NCBI RefSeq assembly: GCF_011057685.1
Contig: NZ_LNFY01000001.1
Coordinates: forward strand, 372,001 to 436,000
Length of the DNA: 64,000 nt
From: Thermotoga sp. Ku-13t
GTDB taxonomy: Bacteria > Thermotogota > Thermotogae > Thermotogales > DSM-5069
Direction: 5' to 3'
How positions within the stretch are numbered: position 1 is the stretch's first letter; every line of letters starts with the position of its first letter. The notes under the pieces were generated by a model that searched no databases, was not told the DNA's origin, and saw only the letters and a list, made by a program, of their open reading frames with translations. Shown here piece after piece: positions 26,823-37,531 of the stretch. Both the position numbers and the translations under genes were made by a program.

Positions 26823-27791
26823 TCACGCTTCGATCATTTTGAAGATCTCAACGAGCCTTTGCTTGTCAACGTTTCCTCCCGACAGGACCGTTACAAGCTT
26901 TTTGTTGTCAGCCGGAACCTTTCCAAACATAACCGCGGCGACGGTGACCGCGCCTGAAGGTTCGACGAGGATCTTGCAGCGTTCAAGCAGGAAAATCACA
27001 GCCTGGGCGATCTCTTTTTCCGAAACGAGGAGAACGTCATCGACGTATTTCTGTACGACTGGAAATGTCAGTTCACCGGGGCTGGCGGTCCTTAAGCCAT
27101 CGGCGATCGTCTGGATGCTGTGAAGTTCGATCCTCCGCCCGGCCTTCAGAGACAGGTAAGTGCTGTTACTCTGTTCCGGTTCTACGCCATATATCTTCAC
27201 GTTCGGTCGCTTTTCCTTCACGTATGTTGCGATGCCGGCTATCAATCCACATCCACCACACGGAACAAGGATCGCGTCGATTTCATCGAGTTCTTCCAGG
27301 ATCTCCAGTCCCACCGTGCCCTGACCAGCCATGATCCACTGGTGATCGAACGGTGGTACGAAGATTCGACCTTCCCGCCTCGAAATTTCCCGCGCGCGGT
27401 TCAGTCTTTCTGTCGACGAAGTTCCGAACCTCTCGAGCTTGGCGCCGTAACTTTGTATCGCGGCTACCTTTGCAGCGGACGCATCCTGCGGAACCACAAC
27501 TTTGACATCCACTCCCAGCATTTTACCGGCGAGAGCGAGCGCCTGACCATGGTTCCCCGAAGAACCCGTGACCACACCTTTCGCGCGTTCCTGCTCACTC
27601 AACGACAAAAGAAAATTCATGGCACCACGGATTTTGAATGAACCACTCTTTTGAAAGTTCTCTGCTTTCATGAAGACTCGATGCCCCGAGACTTCATCGA
27701 GCGTTTTCGATGTGAGGATCAATGTTTTATGAACGTACCTTCTGATCTTTTCGTAAGCTTCTTCTATTTCTCTGCACGTCAACATATTCAT
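26823..27791 (-). CDS. Threonine dehydratase / serine racemase-type PLP enzyme
   Basis: A 322-residue fold-type II PLP enzyme. The Schiff-base lysine lies in NFQKSGSFKIRGA near residue 52, the substrate loop is SSGNHGQALA, and the phosphate cup is GGCGLIAG. It lacks the C-terminal ACT-like regulatory domain of biosynthetic IlvA, so it resembles catabolic threonine dehydratase (TdcB) or serine racemase. It forms 2-oxobutyrate from threonine, or interconverts or deaminates serine. It overlaps rlmB by 4 bp (ATGA). Confidence 0.88.
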   Translation of the reverse strand: MNMLTCREIEEAYEKIRRYVHKTLILTSKTLDEVSGHRVFMKAENFQKSGSFKIRGAMNFLLSLSEQERAKGVVTGSSGNHGQALALAGKMLGVDVKVVVPQDASAAKVAAIQSYGAKLERFGTSSTERLNRAREISRREGRIFVPPFDHQWIMAGQGTVGLEILEELDEIDAILVPCGGCGLIAGIATYVKEKRPNVKIYGVEPEQSNSTYLSLKAGRRIELHSIQTIADGLRTASPGELTFPVVQKYVDDVLLVSEKEIAQAVIFLLERCKILVEPSGAVTVAAVMFGKVPADNKKLVTVLSGGNVDKQRLVEIFKMIEA

Positions 27792-28492
27792 CTCTCTGCC
27801 TTCCTGATCTTCCTCGCGATTTCGAACAGAATGATCCCGGCGCTGACGGACACATTCAGTGAATCGATGTCCGAATACATCGGCACCGCGATCAACTGGT
27901 CGCAGTTTTCTCTAACGAGCCTGCTCAGACCTTCTCCTTCGTTACCGAAGACGATGGCAACGGGCGGCTCGAATTCCTCGTCGTACACACTTTTTCCTTC
28001 CATGTCTGCGCCGTAGATCCAGTAACCTCTTTCCTTCAATCGCTCCACAGTTCTGACGAGGTTTGTGACCACGACCACCGGAATCCTCAACACCGTGCCC
28101 GCCGATACCTTCACCACGGCGGGCGTGACCTTCACAGAACGATCCTTCGGTACCACTATCGCACTCGCTCCTGCAGCCACGGCCGTCCGGCAGATTGCAC
28201 CCATGTTGTGTGGATCTGTTATGTGGTCTAAGATCACCACCAGGTCTCCTTCTACGTCCGATTCGTTGCCGTAGTTGAATTCCAGATCGATGACGATGCC
28301 TTGGTTCTTTTCTTCGCCACACAGCTGGGCGAGTCGTTTCTCAGAGACGAAGGTGAAAGGATAATTGGCCTTCTTCAGCCTGTCGATCAATTCGGAAGGC
28401 CTGTTCTTTTTGTCCTCTCTCAGGTAGATCATCTTCACGGGATAGCGCGTCCTGAGAACCTCTTCCAGAACATTTTTGCCGTAAACGAACAT
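27788..28492 (-). CDS. rlmB: 23S rRNA (guanosine-2'-O)-methyltransferase, RlmB type
   Basis: A 234-residue SpoU-class knotted methyltransferase. The N-terminal L30e-like substrate domain (about 1-75) is followed by the SPOUT motifs LDHITDPHNMGAICRTA, VFGNEGEGLSRL and SLNVSVSAGI. RlmB methylates G2251 of 23S rRNA. It could alternatively be a related TrmH-family enzyme. It lies 6 bp after mini-RNase III, a neighbour in many Gram-positive and Thermotoga genomes that also acts on 23S rRNA. Confidence 0.9.
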   Translation of the reverse strand: MFVYGKNVLEEVLRTRYPVKMIYLREDKKNRPSELIDRLKKANYPFTFVSEKRLAQLCGEEKNQGIVIDLEFNYGNESDVEGDLVVILDHITDPHNMGAICRTAVAAGASAIVVPKDRSVKVTPAVVKVSAGTVLRIPVVVVTNLVRTVERLKERGYWIYGADMEGKSVYDEEFEPPVAIVFGNEGEGLSRLVRENCDQLIAVPMYSDIDSLNVSVSAGIILFEIARKIRKAER

Positions 28493-28498
28493 CGCTCA

Positions 28499-28933
28499 CT
28501 ACTCTTTCAAGCTCTCTGATAGAATTTCCATCAGTTTCTGCCTGTCACCGATCAGATACAGATAACCTATGAGCGCTTCGAGTGCCGTGCTTTTGCGGTA
28601 ATCAGCGTCGTTACCGTGCCTTTTCGCACACTTGCTGTTCAGGGCACGTTTCACCACACTGAGTTCCCTCTCGCTGAGCTGTGAGAGGATCTGTTCGAGG
28701 CATCTGGCCTGCGATTCTCTTGAAACCAACCTGGCAACTTTCTTGTGGATCTGTGTCACGTTCAAATCGCTCAAGAATTTGATCTTGGCGAAGAACGACT
28801 GAACTGCATCACCAACGTAAGCGAGCGTCGCTATGGGCAAGGATGCAGGGTCAATCCTGTCTGGAGGATGCGTACTTTCTAACAGCCAGTTCATCGAGAT
28901 AAAGCCTGTGTGCTCGATCCTGTTCGAAGACAT
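28499..28933 (-). CDS. mrnC: Mini-ribonuclease III
   Basis: A protein of up to 144 residues with only the RNase III catalytic domain: the motif LAYVGDAVQSFF near the N-terminus and DYRKSTALEALIGYLYL near the C-terminus, carrying the acidic catalytic residues. There is no double-stranded RNA-binding domain. MrnC matures the ends of 23S rRNA. The start may be ATG 28933 (weak GAAGGT upstream, overlapping the FliJ-like gene by 83 bp) or ATG 28894 (44-bp overlap). Family alignment slightly favours the latter. Confidence 0.9.
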   Translation of the reverse strand: MSSNRIEHTGFISMNWLLESTHPPDRIDPASLPIATLAYVGDAVQSFFAKIKFLSDLNVTQIHKKVARLVSRESQARCLEQILSQLSERELSVVKRALNSKCAKRHGNDADYRKSTALEALIGYLYLIGDRQKLMEILSESLKE

Positions 28934-29294
28934 ACGTTCTGAACCTTCTTTCTCTCAGGTTCTGTAGTATTCTTCTCTCTTTCCTTGCTTCCAGATACTG
29001 ATCCCTCAATGCGCTTTCCTGCTCCCTGAGTTGTGTCAGCCGTTCTTTCAACGATCGCAGCTGAGCTTGAATGGAATCTCTGTAGACTAGCAGTTGTGAA
29101 AGTTCGAAACCCGTTATTCCGCGTGAAGATGTTAAATGTATTCTCAAACCGAGTTCTTTCAACTGTTCTTCGTATTTCTTAGCCTCGTCTTCCACCCGTC
29201 GCAATTCACTTCTCAAAGCACTGAGTTGAATTTTGAGTTGCTCTTCCTGCGCGATTTTCATGGAAAGGAGTCTCGCCAGCCTGAATCTGAACAT
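28851..29294 (-). CDS. FliJ-like coiled-coil protein
   Basis: A 147-residue almost wholly helical, charged coiled-coil protein beginning MFRFRLARLLSMK and rich in leucine heptads, which fits FliJ, the soluble stalk of the flagellar type III export ATPase. Similarity is by pattern only, and no other flagellar gene is nearby. ATG 29294 is preceded by GGGTG. A TATAAT box (about 29306-29311, minus) lies just upstream. The 3' end overlaps mrnC. Confidence 0.65.
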   Translation of the reverse strand: MFRFRLARLLSMKIAQEEQLKIQLSALRSELRRVEDEAKKYEEQLKELGLRIHLTSSRGITGFELSQLLVYRDSIQAQLRSLKERLTQLREQESALRDQYLEARKERRILQNLRERRFRTYVFEQDRAHRLYLDELAVRKYASSRQD

Positions 29295-29417
29295 GCTCAC
29301 ACCCGAACTATTATAAAACACAAAGAACGAGTGAGAATGCGACGCTGATCGATTCAGTGTGAAGGATGAGCCAAAGTGATAGAATGATTTTCAGGGATAG
29401 TCCTTGGAGGTGTGACG

Positions 29418-30053
29418 ATGGATCTGGTGGACTTCAAGATGACAAAAGATGGACTCATTCTCGTGATAAAGCACTACGAAAGCATCCAGGTGATTCTCGA
29501 TCAGATCGTCTCGAAACTCTCACAGATGAAAGGGTTCTTCGCGGCGGGCGATAAGATCATGCTCATGATAGAAAAGCACGAAATGCACTCTCACGACATT
29601 CCGAGGATTGTTTCAGTTTTGAGACAGCACGGTATAGACGTCGCTCAAATATTGATAGGAGACTCCTTCCAGAACGATCTCGGTTCCCTGAGCAGAATGA
29701 AGTTGCTCGAAGAAAGAGAGACCAAATCTGGAACAAAAGTCGTGAAGAAACACGTGAGATCAGGTCAGGCGGTTGTCCATTCGGGCGACATCGTGGTGAT
29801 AGGTAACGTGCACGCGGGTGCCGAACTGCTCGCGGGTGGATCCATCGTCGTCTTTGGGAACGTCAAGGGAACTCTACGCGCGGGTTTGAACGAAGGTGAG
29901 GATGCAATCATTGCCGCTTTGAGCATGCAACCGACCTTGCTTCAGATCGCCGGTTACACACTGAGGGAAGTTTCCAGTTACGAGGAACCAGTCGTTGTGC
30001 ACGTGAAAAATGGTAAGATCGTTGTGGAGAAAGCTAAGGATATAAAGTTCTGA
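29418..30053 (+). CDS. minC: Septum site-determining protein MinC
   Basis: A 211-residue cell-division inhibitor. The N-terminal domain (about 1-95) inhibits FtsZ polymerisation. The C-terminal right-handed beta-helix shows the repeated glycine/valine pattern SGDIVVIGNVHAGAELLAGG and VVFGNVKGTLRAG, which dimerises and binds MinD. ATG 29418 follows GGAGGTG. MinD and MinE genes are not adjacent. Located divergently from the fliJ-like gene. Confidence 0.93.
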   Translation: MDLVDFKMTKDGLILVIKHYESIQVILDQIVSKLSQMKGFFAAGDKIMLMIEKHEMHSHDIPRIVSVLRQHGIDVAQILIGDSFQNDLGSLSRMKLLEERETKSGTKVVKKHVRSGQAVVHSGDIVVIGNVHAGAELLAGGSIVVFGNVKGTLRAGLNEGEDAIIAALSMQPTLLQIAGYTLREVSSYEEPVVVHVKNGKIVVEKAKDIKF

Positions 30054-30072
30054 GACGAGGGAGTGGTGCCTG

Positions 30073-31074
30073 TTGAACACGAAAGAATTACTCGTACAGC
30101 TGTCAAACGTTGACGGACCGTCAGGTTTCGAAACACTTGCGCTCGATGTGATAGAACCCATGCTGCAGAAGTTCTGTGATAGAACGTGGAGGAGCGATTT
30201 AGGGACACTCGTGGGTGAAAAGAAGGGTTCGGGCAAAAAGAAGGTCGGCATTTTCGCCCACGCTGACGAGATAGGTTTCGTTGTAACAAAAATTGAGGAA
30301 GATGGCTTCTTGCGCCTTGAAACCGTTGGCGGAGTAGATCCCAAGGTTCTCTTAGCGCAGAGAGTGAAGATCTACACCAGGAGAAAGATCGTGAGCGGTA
30401 TTGTGGGCACGCTACCACCGCATTTGCAGAAGGAAGAGCACAGATCGCGTTTCCCCGATTACGACAGAATTTTCGTCGATGTTTCCTTCGATGAAGCCGA
30501 GAGCGAGGTTCGTGTTGGAGACGTGTGCGTTTTCGATGTCAAAGCGATCGAGGTGAACGGTAAGGTTTCTGGAAAAGCTCTGGACAACAGGGCAGGTTGT
30601 GCATCTTTGTTGCTCGCAGCTGAGTTTTTACAGAAAATGAAACACGAGAACGACGTGTACTTCATCTTTTCGAGTCAGGAAGAAATAGCGGGTCCCGGCG
30701 CACCTTCGATCGCCTACGAGCTGGGACTCGATGAAGCGATAATTGTGGATGTGACGCACGCGAACGTCAAACATTCCGTGTATCCCGTGATAAAGCTCGG
30801 CGAAGGTCCCGCCATAGGGGTCGGTATCCCCGTGGACTACGAATTCTACAAACGAGCGACTCAAATTGCTCAGAAGCATGGTGTGAAGACACAGATCGAA
30901 CCGATTCCCGGTCGCTCCGGGACAGACACTGATCAGGTTCAAATCACCAACGTTGGGGTCAAAACGTTGCTCATCTCCATCCCGCTCATGTACATGCACA
31001 CGCCCGTTGAAACGGTCGATCCCAAGGATGTCGAAGAAACTGCAAGGCTTCTGGCATTAATCGCGGCCGAATGA
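30073..31074 (+). CDS. M42 family aminopeptidase (first of three)
   Basis: A 333-residue dinuclear metal peptidase of the M42 (glutamyl/leucyl aminopeptidase, FrvX/CelM) family, often dodecameric and self-compartmentalised. Metal and catalytic residues appear in FAHADEIGFVV, ALDNRAGCA, SSQEEIAGPGA and IVDVTHA, with the late histidine in MYMHTPVETV. The start TTG 30073 follows GGAGTGG. Two paralogues follow immediately, suggesting a set with different side-chain preferences. Confidence 0.92.
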   Translation: MNTKELLVQLSNVDGPSGFETLALDVIEPMLQKFCDRTWRSDLGTLVGEKKGSGKKKVGIFAHADEIGFVVTKIEEDGFLRLETVGGVDPKVLLAQRVKIYTRRKIVSGIVGTLPPHLQKEEHRSRFPDYDRIFVDVSFDEAESEVRVGDVCVFDVKAIEVNGKVSGKALDNRAGCASLLLAAEFLQKMKHENDVYFIFSSQEEIAGPGAPSIAYELGLDEAIIVDVTHANVKHSVYPVIKLGEGPAIGVGIPVDYEFYKRATQIAQKHGVKTQIEPIPGRSGTDTDQVQITNVGVKTLLISIPLMYMHTPVETVDPKDVEETARLLALIAAE

Positions 31075-31086
31075 GGAGGTGTCACT

Positions 31087-32106
31087 GTGTATTTGAAGGA
31101 ACTGTCACAGATCAACGGTGCCTCTGGTGATGAAAGCAGGGTCCGTGATTTCATAAAACGAACGATCCAGGACAAGGTCGACGAACTGTGGGAGGACAGG
31201 CTCGGAAATCTGATCGCTTTCAGAAAAGGAACCAAAGGTAACCGCAAGATTCTGTTCGCCGCTCACATGGACGAAGTTGGATTCATGGTGACGAGCATCG
31301 ACGAAGACGGGACACTCCTCTTTGCTCCTGTCGGGGCTATCGAAACCCAAGTGGTCGTGGGCAAACAGGTCAAGATCAAAGATTCGATCATGGGAGCGAT
31401 CGGTTTCAAACCGATTCACCTTCAGGAGAAGGACCAGCTGCTGAAACCGATCCGGTACGAAGAGCTGAGGATCTACATAGGTGCCAGAAACAGGGAAGAA
31501 GCGCAGAAGATGGTCAGCATTGGAGACTACGTGAACTTCGTGACTGAGTACAGGCAGAACGGGCGAAGGGCCTGTGGTAAGGCGTTCGATGATCGTGTGG
31601 GTTGTTCGGTGCTCATGGACGTTATAGACAAACAGCAGCGTTATGAAAACGATGTTTATTTTGCGTTCGTGGTACAGGAAGAGGTCGGACTCCGTGGCAG
31701 TGCCGTCGTGGTGGAGCAGGTCAAACCCGACGTGGCCATCGTCATCGAGGGAACGATCGCGGGAGACGATCCTGGACTGGAGAAAGACCGCTGGTCAACC
31801 CACCTGGGAGAAGGGCCCGCGGTGACGTTCATGCACAGCGGTTACGTGGTCAACCAGAAGGTGTTCCAGGCCATCCTGTGGGTTGCTGAGAAACATGGCA
31901 TACCCCACCAGTTCAGAAGAAGAACTCCGGGTTCGACCGACGCGGGCAGGCTTGCGAGAACTGGTCCCGGAACGGCATCGGGTGTGATCTCCGTTCCAAC
32001 GCGTTACATACACAGCCCCGTTTGCATGATCGATCTTGAGGATTATGCGAACACGGTTCTGCTGATAGAGAAAATCCTGGAAGAAGGGGAGGTATTCGCA
32101 AAATGA
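31087..32106 (+). CDS. M42 family aminopeptidase (second of three)
   Basis: A 339-residue M42 paralogue with FAAHMDEVGFMV, the bridging aspartate in KAFDDRVGCSVLMD, the general base pair in VVQEEVGLRG, VIEGT, and the C-terminal histidine in TRYIHSPV. GTG 31087 follows GGAGGTG with 5-base spacing. It overlaps the third gene by 4 bp (ATGA), so the three are probably made together. Thermotoga maritima has a similar tandem set, from memory. Confidence 0.93.
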   Translation: MYLKELSQINGASGDESRVRDFIKRTIQDKVDELWEDRLGNLIAFRKGTKGNRKILFAAHMDEVGFMVTSIDEDGTLLFAPVGAIETQVVVGKQVKIKDSIMGAIGFKPIHLQEKDQLLKPIRYEELRIYIGARNREEAQKMVSIGDYVNFVTEYRQNGRRACGKAFDDRVGCSVLMDVIDKQQRYENDVYFAFVVQEEVGLRGSAVVVEQVKPDVAIVIEGTIAGDDPGLEKDRWSTHLGEGPAVTFMHSGYVVNQKVFQAILWVAEKHGIPHQFRRRTPGSTDAGRLARTGPGTASGVISVPTRYIHSPVCMIDLEDYANTVLLIEKILEEGEVFAK

Positions 32107-33107
32107 TAGAGCTCATCAAGAAATTGACACAGGCGTACGGCCCGAGTGGCAGAGAATCTGAGGTTCAAAAACTCATCCTCGAAGAACTGTCCGACCACAT
32201 AGATGGCTACAAGTTTGACGCCGTTGGAAACCTCTTGGTTTGGAAACAAGGCAGCAGCGGTAAAAAGATCCTTTTCGACGCTCACGTTGACGAGATAGGG
32301 CTGGTGGTCACGAACATCACCGATAAAGGTTTTCTCAGGGTCGATGCCGTTGGGGGTGTCGTACCACACACCTTCGTTGGTCACCGGGTCAGATTTCCAA
32401 ACGCTGTAGGGATCGTTTACGTGGAAGGTGAGACAGAAGAGGAAAGAAAGAAAAACTGGTCGAATTTGACTCTCGACAACATGTTTGTGGACATAGGTGC
32501 GAAGAGTTACGAAGAAGCGAAAAGCAAAGTTCCAATCGGTTCGTTCGGCGTCTATGACAGTTATTTCTACAAGATGGGTGATCATCTGGTGAGCAAAGCA
32601 ATGGACGACAGGATAGGTTGCGCGATCGTTGTGGAAGTGTTCAAGAGACTCGGTTCGTGTCCAAACACGATCATAGGTTCTTTCTCGGTTCAGGAAGAAG
32701 TTGGCCTCGTTGGCGCGTCCGTTGCAGCCTATACTGTTGTACCAGACGTGTGCGTGGCGGTTGATGTGACCGACTCTGCGGATTATCCAAAGGCTTTCAA
32801 GAGGCACTCCATGGCGCTTGGAAAGGGTCCTGCAATAAAGGTCAAAGATAGGGCATCTGTGAGCAACAGGCAGATAGTAGAAAAGCTCGTCGAACTCGCC
32901 GAGGCCAACCGCATTCCTTACCAGATGGAGGTTCTCACGTTTGGAGGCACGAATGCGGCCGTACTGCAGAGAACGAGGGCAGGCATCCCATCAGCCACCG
33001 TTTCGATTCCGACCAGGTATGTCCACAGTCCCAGTGAGACGGTGTGTCTCTCCGACGTGGAGAACGCTGTGGAACTGTTGATTCAGTACACGATGAAAGG
33101 AGTGTGA
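32103..33107 (+). CDS. M42 family aminopeptidase (third of three)
   Basis: A 334-residue M42 paralogue with FDAHVDEIGLVV, KAMDDRIGCAIV, SVQEEVGLVGAS, VAVDVTDSADYP and the late histidine in TRYVHSPSET. It has the same fold and metal set as its two neighbours and diverges mostly in the apical domain (about 70-165), which shapes substrate entry in this family. ATG 32103 overlaps the previous stop. Confidence 0.93.
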   Translation: MIELIKKLTQAYGPSGRESEVQKLILEELSDHIDGYKFDAVGNLLVWKQGSSGKKILFDAHVDEIGLVVTNITDKGFLRVDAVGGVVPHTFVGHRVRFPNAVGIVYVEGETEEERKKNWSNLTLDNMFVDIGAKSYEEAKSKVPIGSFGVYDSYFYKMGDHLVSKAMDDRIGCAIVVEVFKRLGSCPNTIIGSFSVQEEVGLVGASVAAYTVVPDVCVAVDVTDSADYPKAFKRHSMALGKGPAIKVKDRASVSNRQIVEKLVELAEANRIPYQMEVLTFGGTNAAVLQRTRAGIPSATVSIPTRYVHSPSETVCLSDVENAVELLIQYTMKGV

Positions 33108-33109
33108 TA

Positions 33110-33820
33110 ATGCCGCGTAGGGAGATAAGGTTGACCGATACGCAGGCGCGCATACTGGCAATCCTAATAATTATTTTCAGTGTGGGATTCGCGGGGTTCA
33201 GCCTTGCAACGTTCTTTTTGATGAAGAATCGGGAGAACGTGAGAGTCGAGATCGTGGAGATTCCCCCGGCCAGGGTCGAGGTGCCACAGATCGAGAAACC
33301 TGCGAAGGAACAACCAGCTGCTCCCTTGGAGCTGCCCGGAGTTTACACGGTTGAGACTTACGACTACAGAAGGTTGATACTGGAAGCCACGGAGATGCTG
33401 GAAAGAGGTGTTGAGGTTTCCTGTTACGCGCTGGAACCTAACGAGGCCGTTGGTGTGATCAGGACAGCAAAAAAGCCTTTTTTGATCACACAGGTTTCGA
33501 ACGATACCTGTATTGTCGCTTTTGTGGGAGGCCACAGGTTACAGAACAAGCCCGAGCAAAAATCGCTGTATGGTGTTTACGTTCTTTCGAGCACAAACAA
33601 GGAATCCGCGCTGGAAAGGATGTTCGCACTCAGGAGTGCTGGTTATCCTTCGTATCTGATGGAGTTTACAAGAGACGGCAGAGACTGGTTCACACTCGTT
33701 GTGGGAGCTTTTCCGACGCTCGAGCTGGCGGAAGAATTCAACAGGAATTTGAACTGGAACGAGGTAATGAGAATATCTGGCGCAAGTAAACCAGGTTATG
33801 CCGGGAGGATCTCTCCTTGA
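33110..33820 (+). CDS. Membrane-anchored SPOR-like domain protein
   Basis: A 236-residue protein. It has a short basic cytoplasmic N-terminus, one transmembrane helix at about 16-40, a proline/glutamate-rich linker (about 48-75), a middle region, and a C-terminal domain (about 145-225). That domain has the SPOR pattern LYGVYVLSSTNKESAL, then SAGYPSYLM and WFTLVVGAFPT. SPOR domains bind denuded peptidoglycan at division sites. ATG 33110 follows AAAGGAG. The next gene overlaps by 4 bp. The specific partner is unknown. Confidence 0.72.
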   Translation: MPRREIRLTDTQARILAILIIIFSVGFAGFSLATFFLMKNRENVRVEIVEIPPARVEVPQIEKPAKEQPAAPLELPGVYTVETYDYRRLILEATEMLERGVEVSCYALEPNEAVGVIRTAKKPFLITQVSNDTCIVAFVGGHRLQNKPEQKSLYGVYVLSSTNKESALERMFALRSAGYPSYLMEFTRDGRDWFTLVVGAFPTLELAEEFNRNLNWNEVMRISGASKPGYAGRISP

Positions 33821-34356
33821 GATTCTCTACCTCTGAGAAGAGGATGCTCTTGCTGTTGTTCGTGGGCGTGCTGCTCCTGAGTGGGGCTGTGGTCGAACTG
33901 AGAGCGAAGAAGAATGAACAGATTCCTGTCGAAACTCGTAAAAACGTTGAATTTCCCATCGATGTGAACGTTGCCAGCGTCGACGATCTGAAGTTGCTCC
34001 CAGGCATAGGTGAGGTAAAGGCAAGGGCGATTGTGGAATATCGAACCAGAAATGGACCATTCAAGAGTTTAAACGATCTCGAACGGGTGCCCGGCATTGG
34101 GAAGAAGACGGTAGAGAGGTTGGTGCCCTATGTGAATCTTTCCAGTGCGGGGAACGACGACAATCAGAGCAGGATCAACGTGAACACGGCGATCTTGGAA
34201 GAACTGATGAACCTGCCAGGCATAGGCGAGGTGAAGGCAGCAGAGATAATCAAAATGAGGGAAAAGGTGCGATTCTCGAAACCCGAAGATCTGCTGAACG
34301 TTCCGGGCATAGGCCCAAAGACACTGGAAAAGATCAGAGATCTCATAACCTTTTAG
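33817..34356 (+). CDS. Membrane-anchored helix-hairpin-helix protein, ComEA-like, duplicated domain
   Basis: A 179-residue protein with one N-terminal membrane helix (about 6-25) and two tandem copies of a ComEA-type (HhH)2 domain. Copy 1 (about 45-108) has LPGIGEVKARAIVEYR and VPGIGKKTVERL. Copy 2 (about 118-178) has LPGIGEVKAAEIIKMR and VPGIGPKTLEKI. Such domains bind DNA non-specifically, and ComEA receives DNA outside the membrane in natural transformation. The SLBB domain of classical ComEA is missing and the HhH unit is doubled. TTG 33817 follows GGGAGG by 8 bases. Confidence 0.8.
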   Translation: MRFSTSEKRMLLLLFVGVLLLSGAVVELRAKKNEQIPVETRKNVEFPIDVNVASVDDLKLLPGIGEVKARAIVEYRTRNGPFKSLNDLERVPGIGKKTVERLVPYVNLSSAGNDDNQSRINVNTAILEELMNLPGIGEVKAAEIIKMREKVRFSKPEDLLNVPGIGPKTLEKIRDLITF

Positions 34357-34368
34357 GAGGTGCAAGGT

Positions 34369-34839
34369 GTGAAACGCGTTCTGGTCGTAGGATTGTTGCT
34401 GGCAGTTGTTCTCATCTTTCTCTACGGCTCGAGCTCAGGAAGTCCAAGGATTGTCTTCGCAGATGTGAACAGGGTGGTTCAGGAATACCCAAAGTGGATT
34501 GAACTAAACCAGAAGTACACTCAAGACGCACAGTTCTACCAGCAGAAGCTCAACGAAATGATGGCCGAACTAGATAAGCTCCAGAAAGCTGGAGCCCCGC
34601 AGAGCGAAATCGAAAAAAAGCAGGCAGAAATACTCTCCAGAAAGCAGCAATACGAACAGCTTTTACAGAGCGAGTATCAGCCAAAGATGCAGGCAGTTCT
34701 GGACGAACTTGCGAAGAAGATAGAATCCTTTGCGAAGACGATGGGGTACGATTTTGTGATAAAGAAAGAAGCTTTGTTGTACGCAGACGATGCGTACGAT
34801 GTGACAGAGCAGCTCGTTAAGTACCTCAAGAGTCAGTGA
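34369..34839 (+). CDS. OmpH/Skp-like periplasmic chaperone
   Basis: A 156-residue exported protein. An N-terminal hydrophobic segment (signal or anchor, about 3-20) is followed by the OmpH-type strand IVFADVNRVVQEYP. A long coiled coil (about 45-120, QKLNEMMAELDKLQ) and a C-terminal strand segment YDFVIKKEALLYADDAYDVT follow. Skp-like jellyfish chaperones hold unfolded outer-membrane proteins. GTG 34369 follows AGGAGGTG by about 7 bases. The LptB-like gene follows with a TGATG overlap, suggesting a shared role in building the outer sheath. Confidence 0.85.
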   Translation: MKRVLVVGLLLAVVLIFLYGSSSGSPRIVFADVNRVVQEYPKWIELNQKYTQDAQFYQQKLNEMMAELDKLQKAGAPQSEIEKKQAEILSRKQQYEQLLQSEYQPKMQAVLDELAKKIESFAKTMGYDFVIKKEALLYADDAYDVTEQLVKYLKSQ

Positions 34840-35542
34840 TGGAAATCGTAGGTCGCGGTTTAGTCAAGAAATTCGGAAGAAAGACGGTCGTGGACGATGT
34901 AGACGTGAGAGTGCACCAGGGTGAAGTCGTTGGACTGCTTGGTCCAAACGGCGCAGGGAAGACGACACTGTTCAACATGATCCTCGGCCTGGTGACACCC
35001 ACGAAGGGTGAAGTCTACCTTGGTGATAGAAACATCACCAATTTACCTGTCAGCAGGCGTGCGAGGCTTGGTATAACTTACTTGCATCAGGAAACCTCCG
35101 TCTTCACCGGCATAAAGGTGTGGGAAAACATCGACTTTGTACTCCGATTCAGAGTGAAAGAAAGATCTGTTCGTGAGAAGATGGTCGAAGAACTCATGAG
35201 GGAATTCGGCATCTGGGAACTGAGAAACCAGTACGCTTCGGACCTTTCAGGAGGCGAGAAGAGGAGACTTGAGCTGGCCAGGATGATGGCTCTAAAGCCC
35301 CTCTTCTTGCTACTCGACGAGCCTTTCGTTGGGATAGATCCAAAAACTGTCAAAGACATACAGCAGATGATTCGTTCTTTGAGCGCTCGGAACATAGGTA
35401 TAATCGTTACCGATCACAGTGTGGATGCACTCGTACCCGTGGTCGATAGACTCTACATAATGCACAAAGGCAAAATCATAGCAGAAGGTGAACCAGAAAA
35501 AGTGCTGAACGATTCCTTAGTCAAGGAGGTCTACCTTGGAAC

Positions 35543-35546
<4 letters not shown>
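34839..35546 (+). CDS. LptB-like ABC transporter ATP-binding protein
   Basis: A 235-residue ABC ATPase with Walker A GPNGAGKTT (about 36-44), the Q-loop region in YLHQETSVF, signature LSGGEKRRLELAR and Walker B FLLLDEPFVGIDP. The sequence LHQETSVFTGIKVWENI closely follows the LptB pattern LPQEPSIFRKLTVEENI. LptB powers lipopolysaccharide transport to the outer membrane. Thermotogae have an outer sheath (toga) but no known LPS pathway, so the cargo is an open question. LptF/G/C/A partners are not in the window. ATG 34839 overlaps the Skp-like stop by one base. Confidence 0.85.
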
Positions 35547-37493
<1,947 letters not shown>

Positions 37494-37531
37494 TTGAACG
37501 GGAATTCCTACAAAGATAAACAAGCAAAAGA

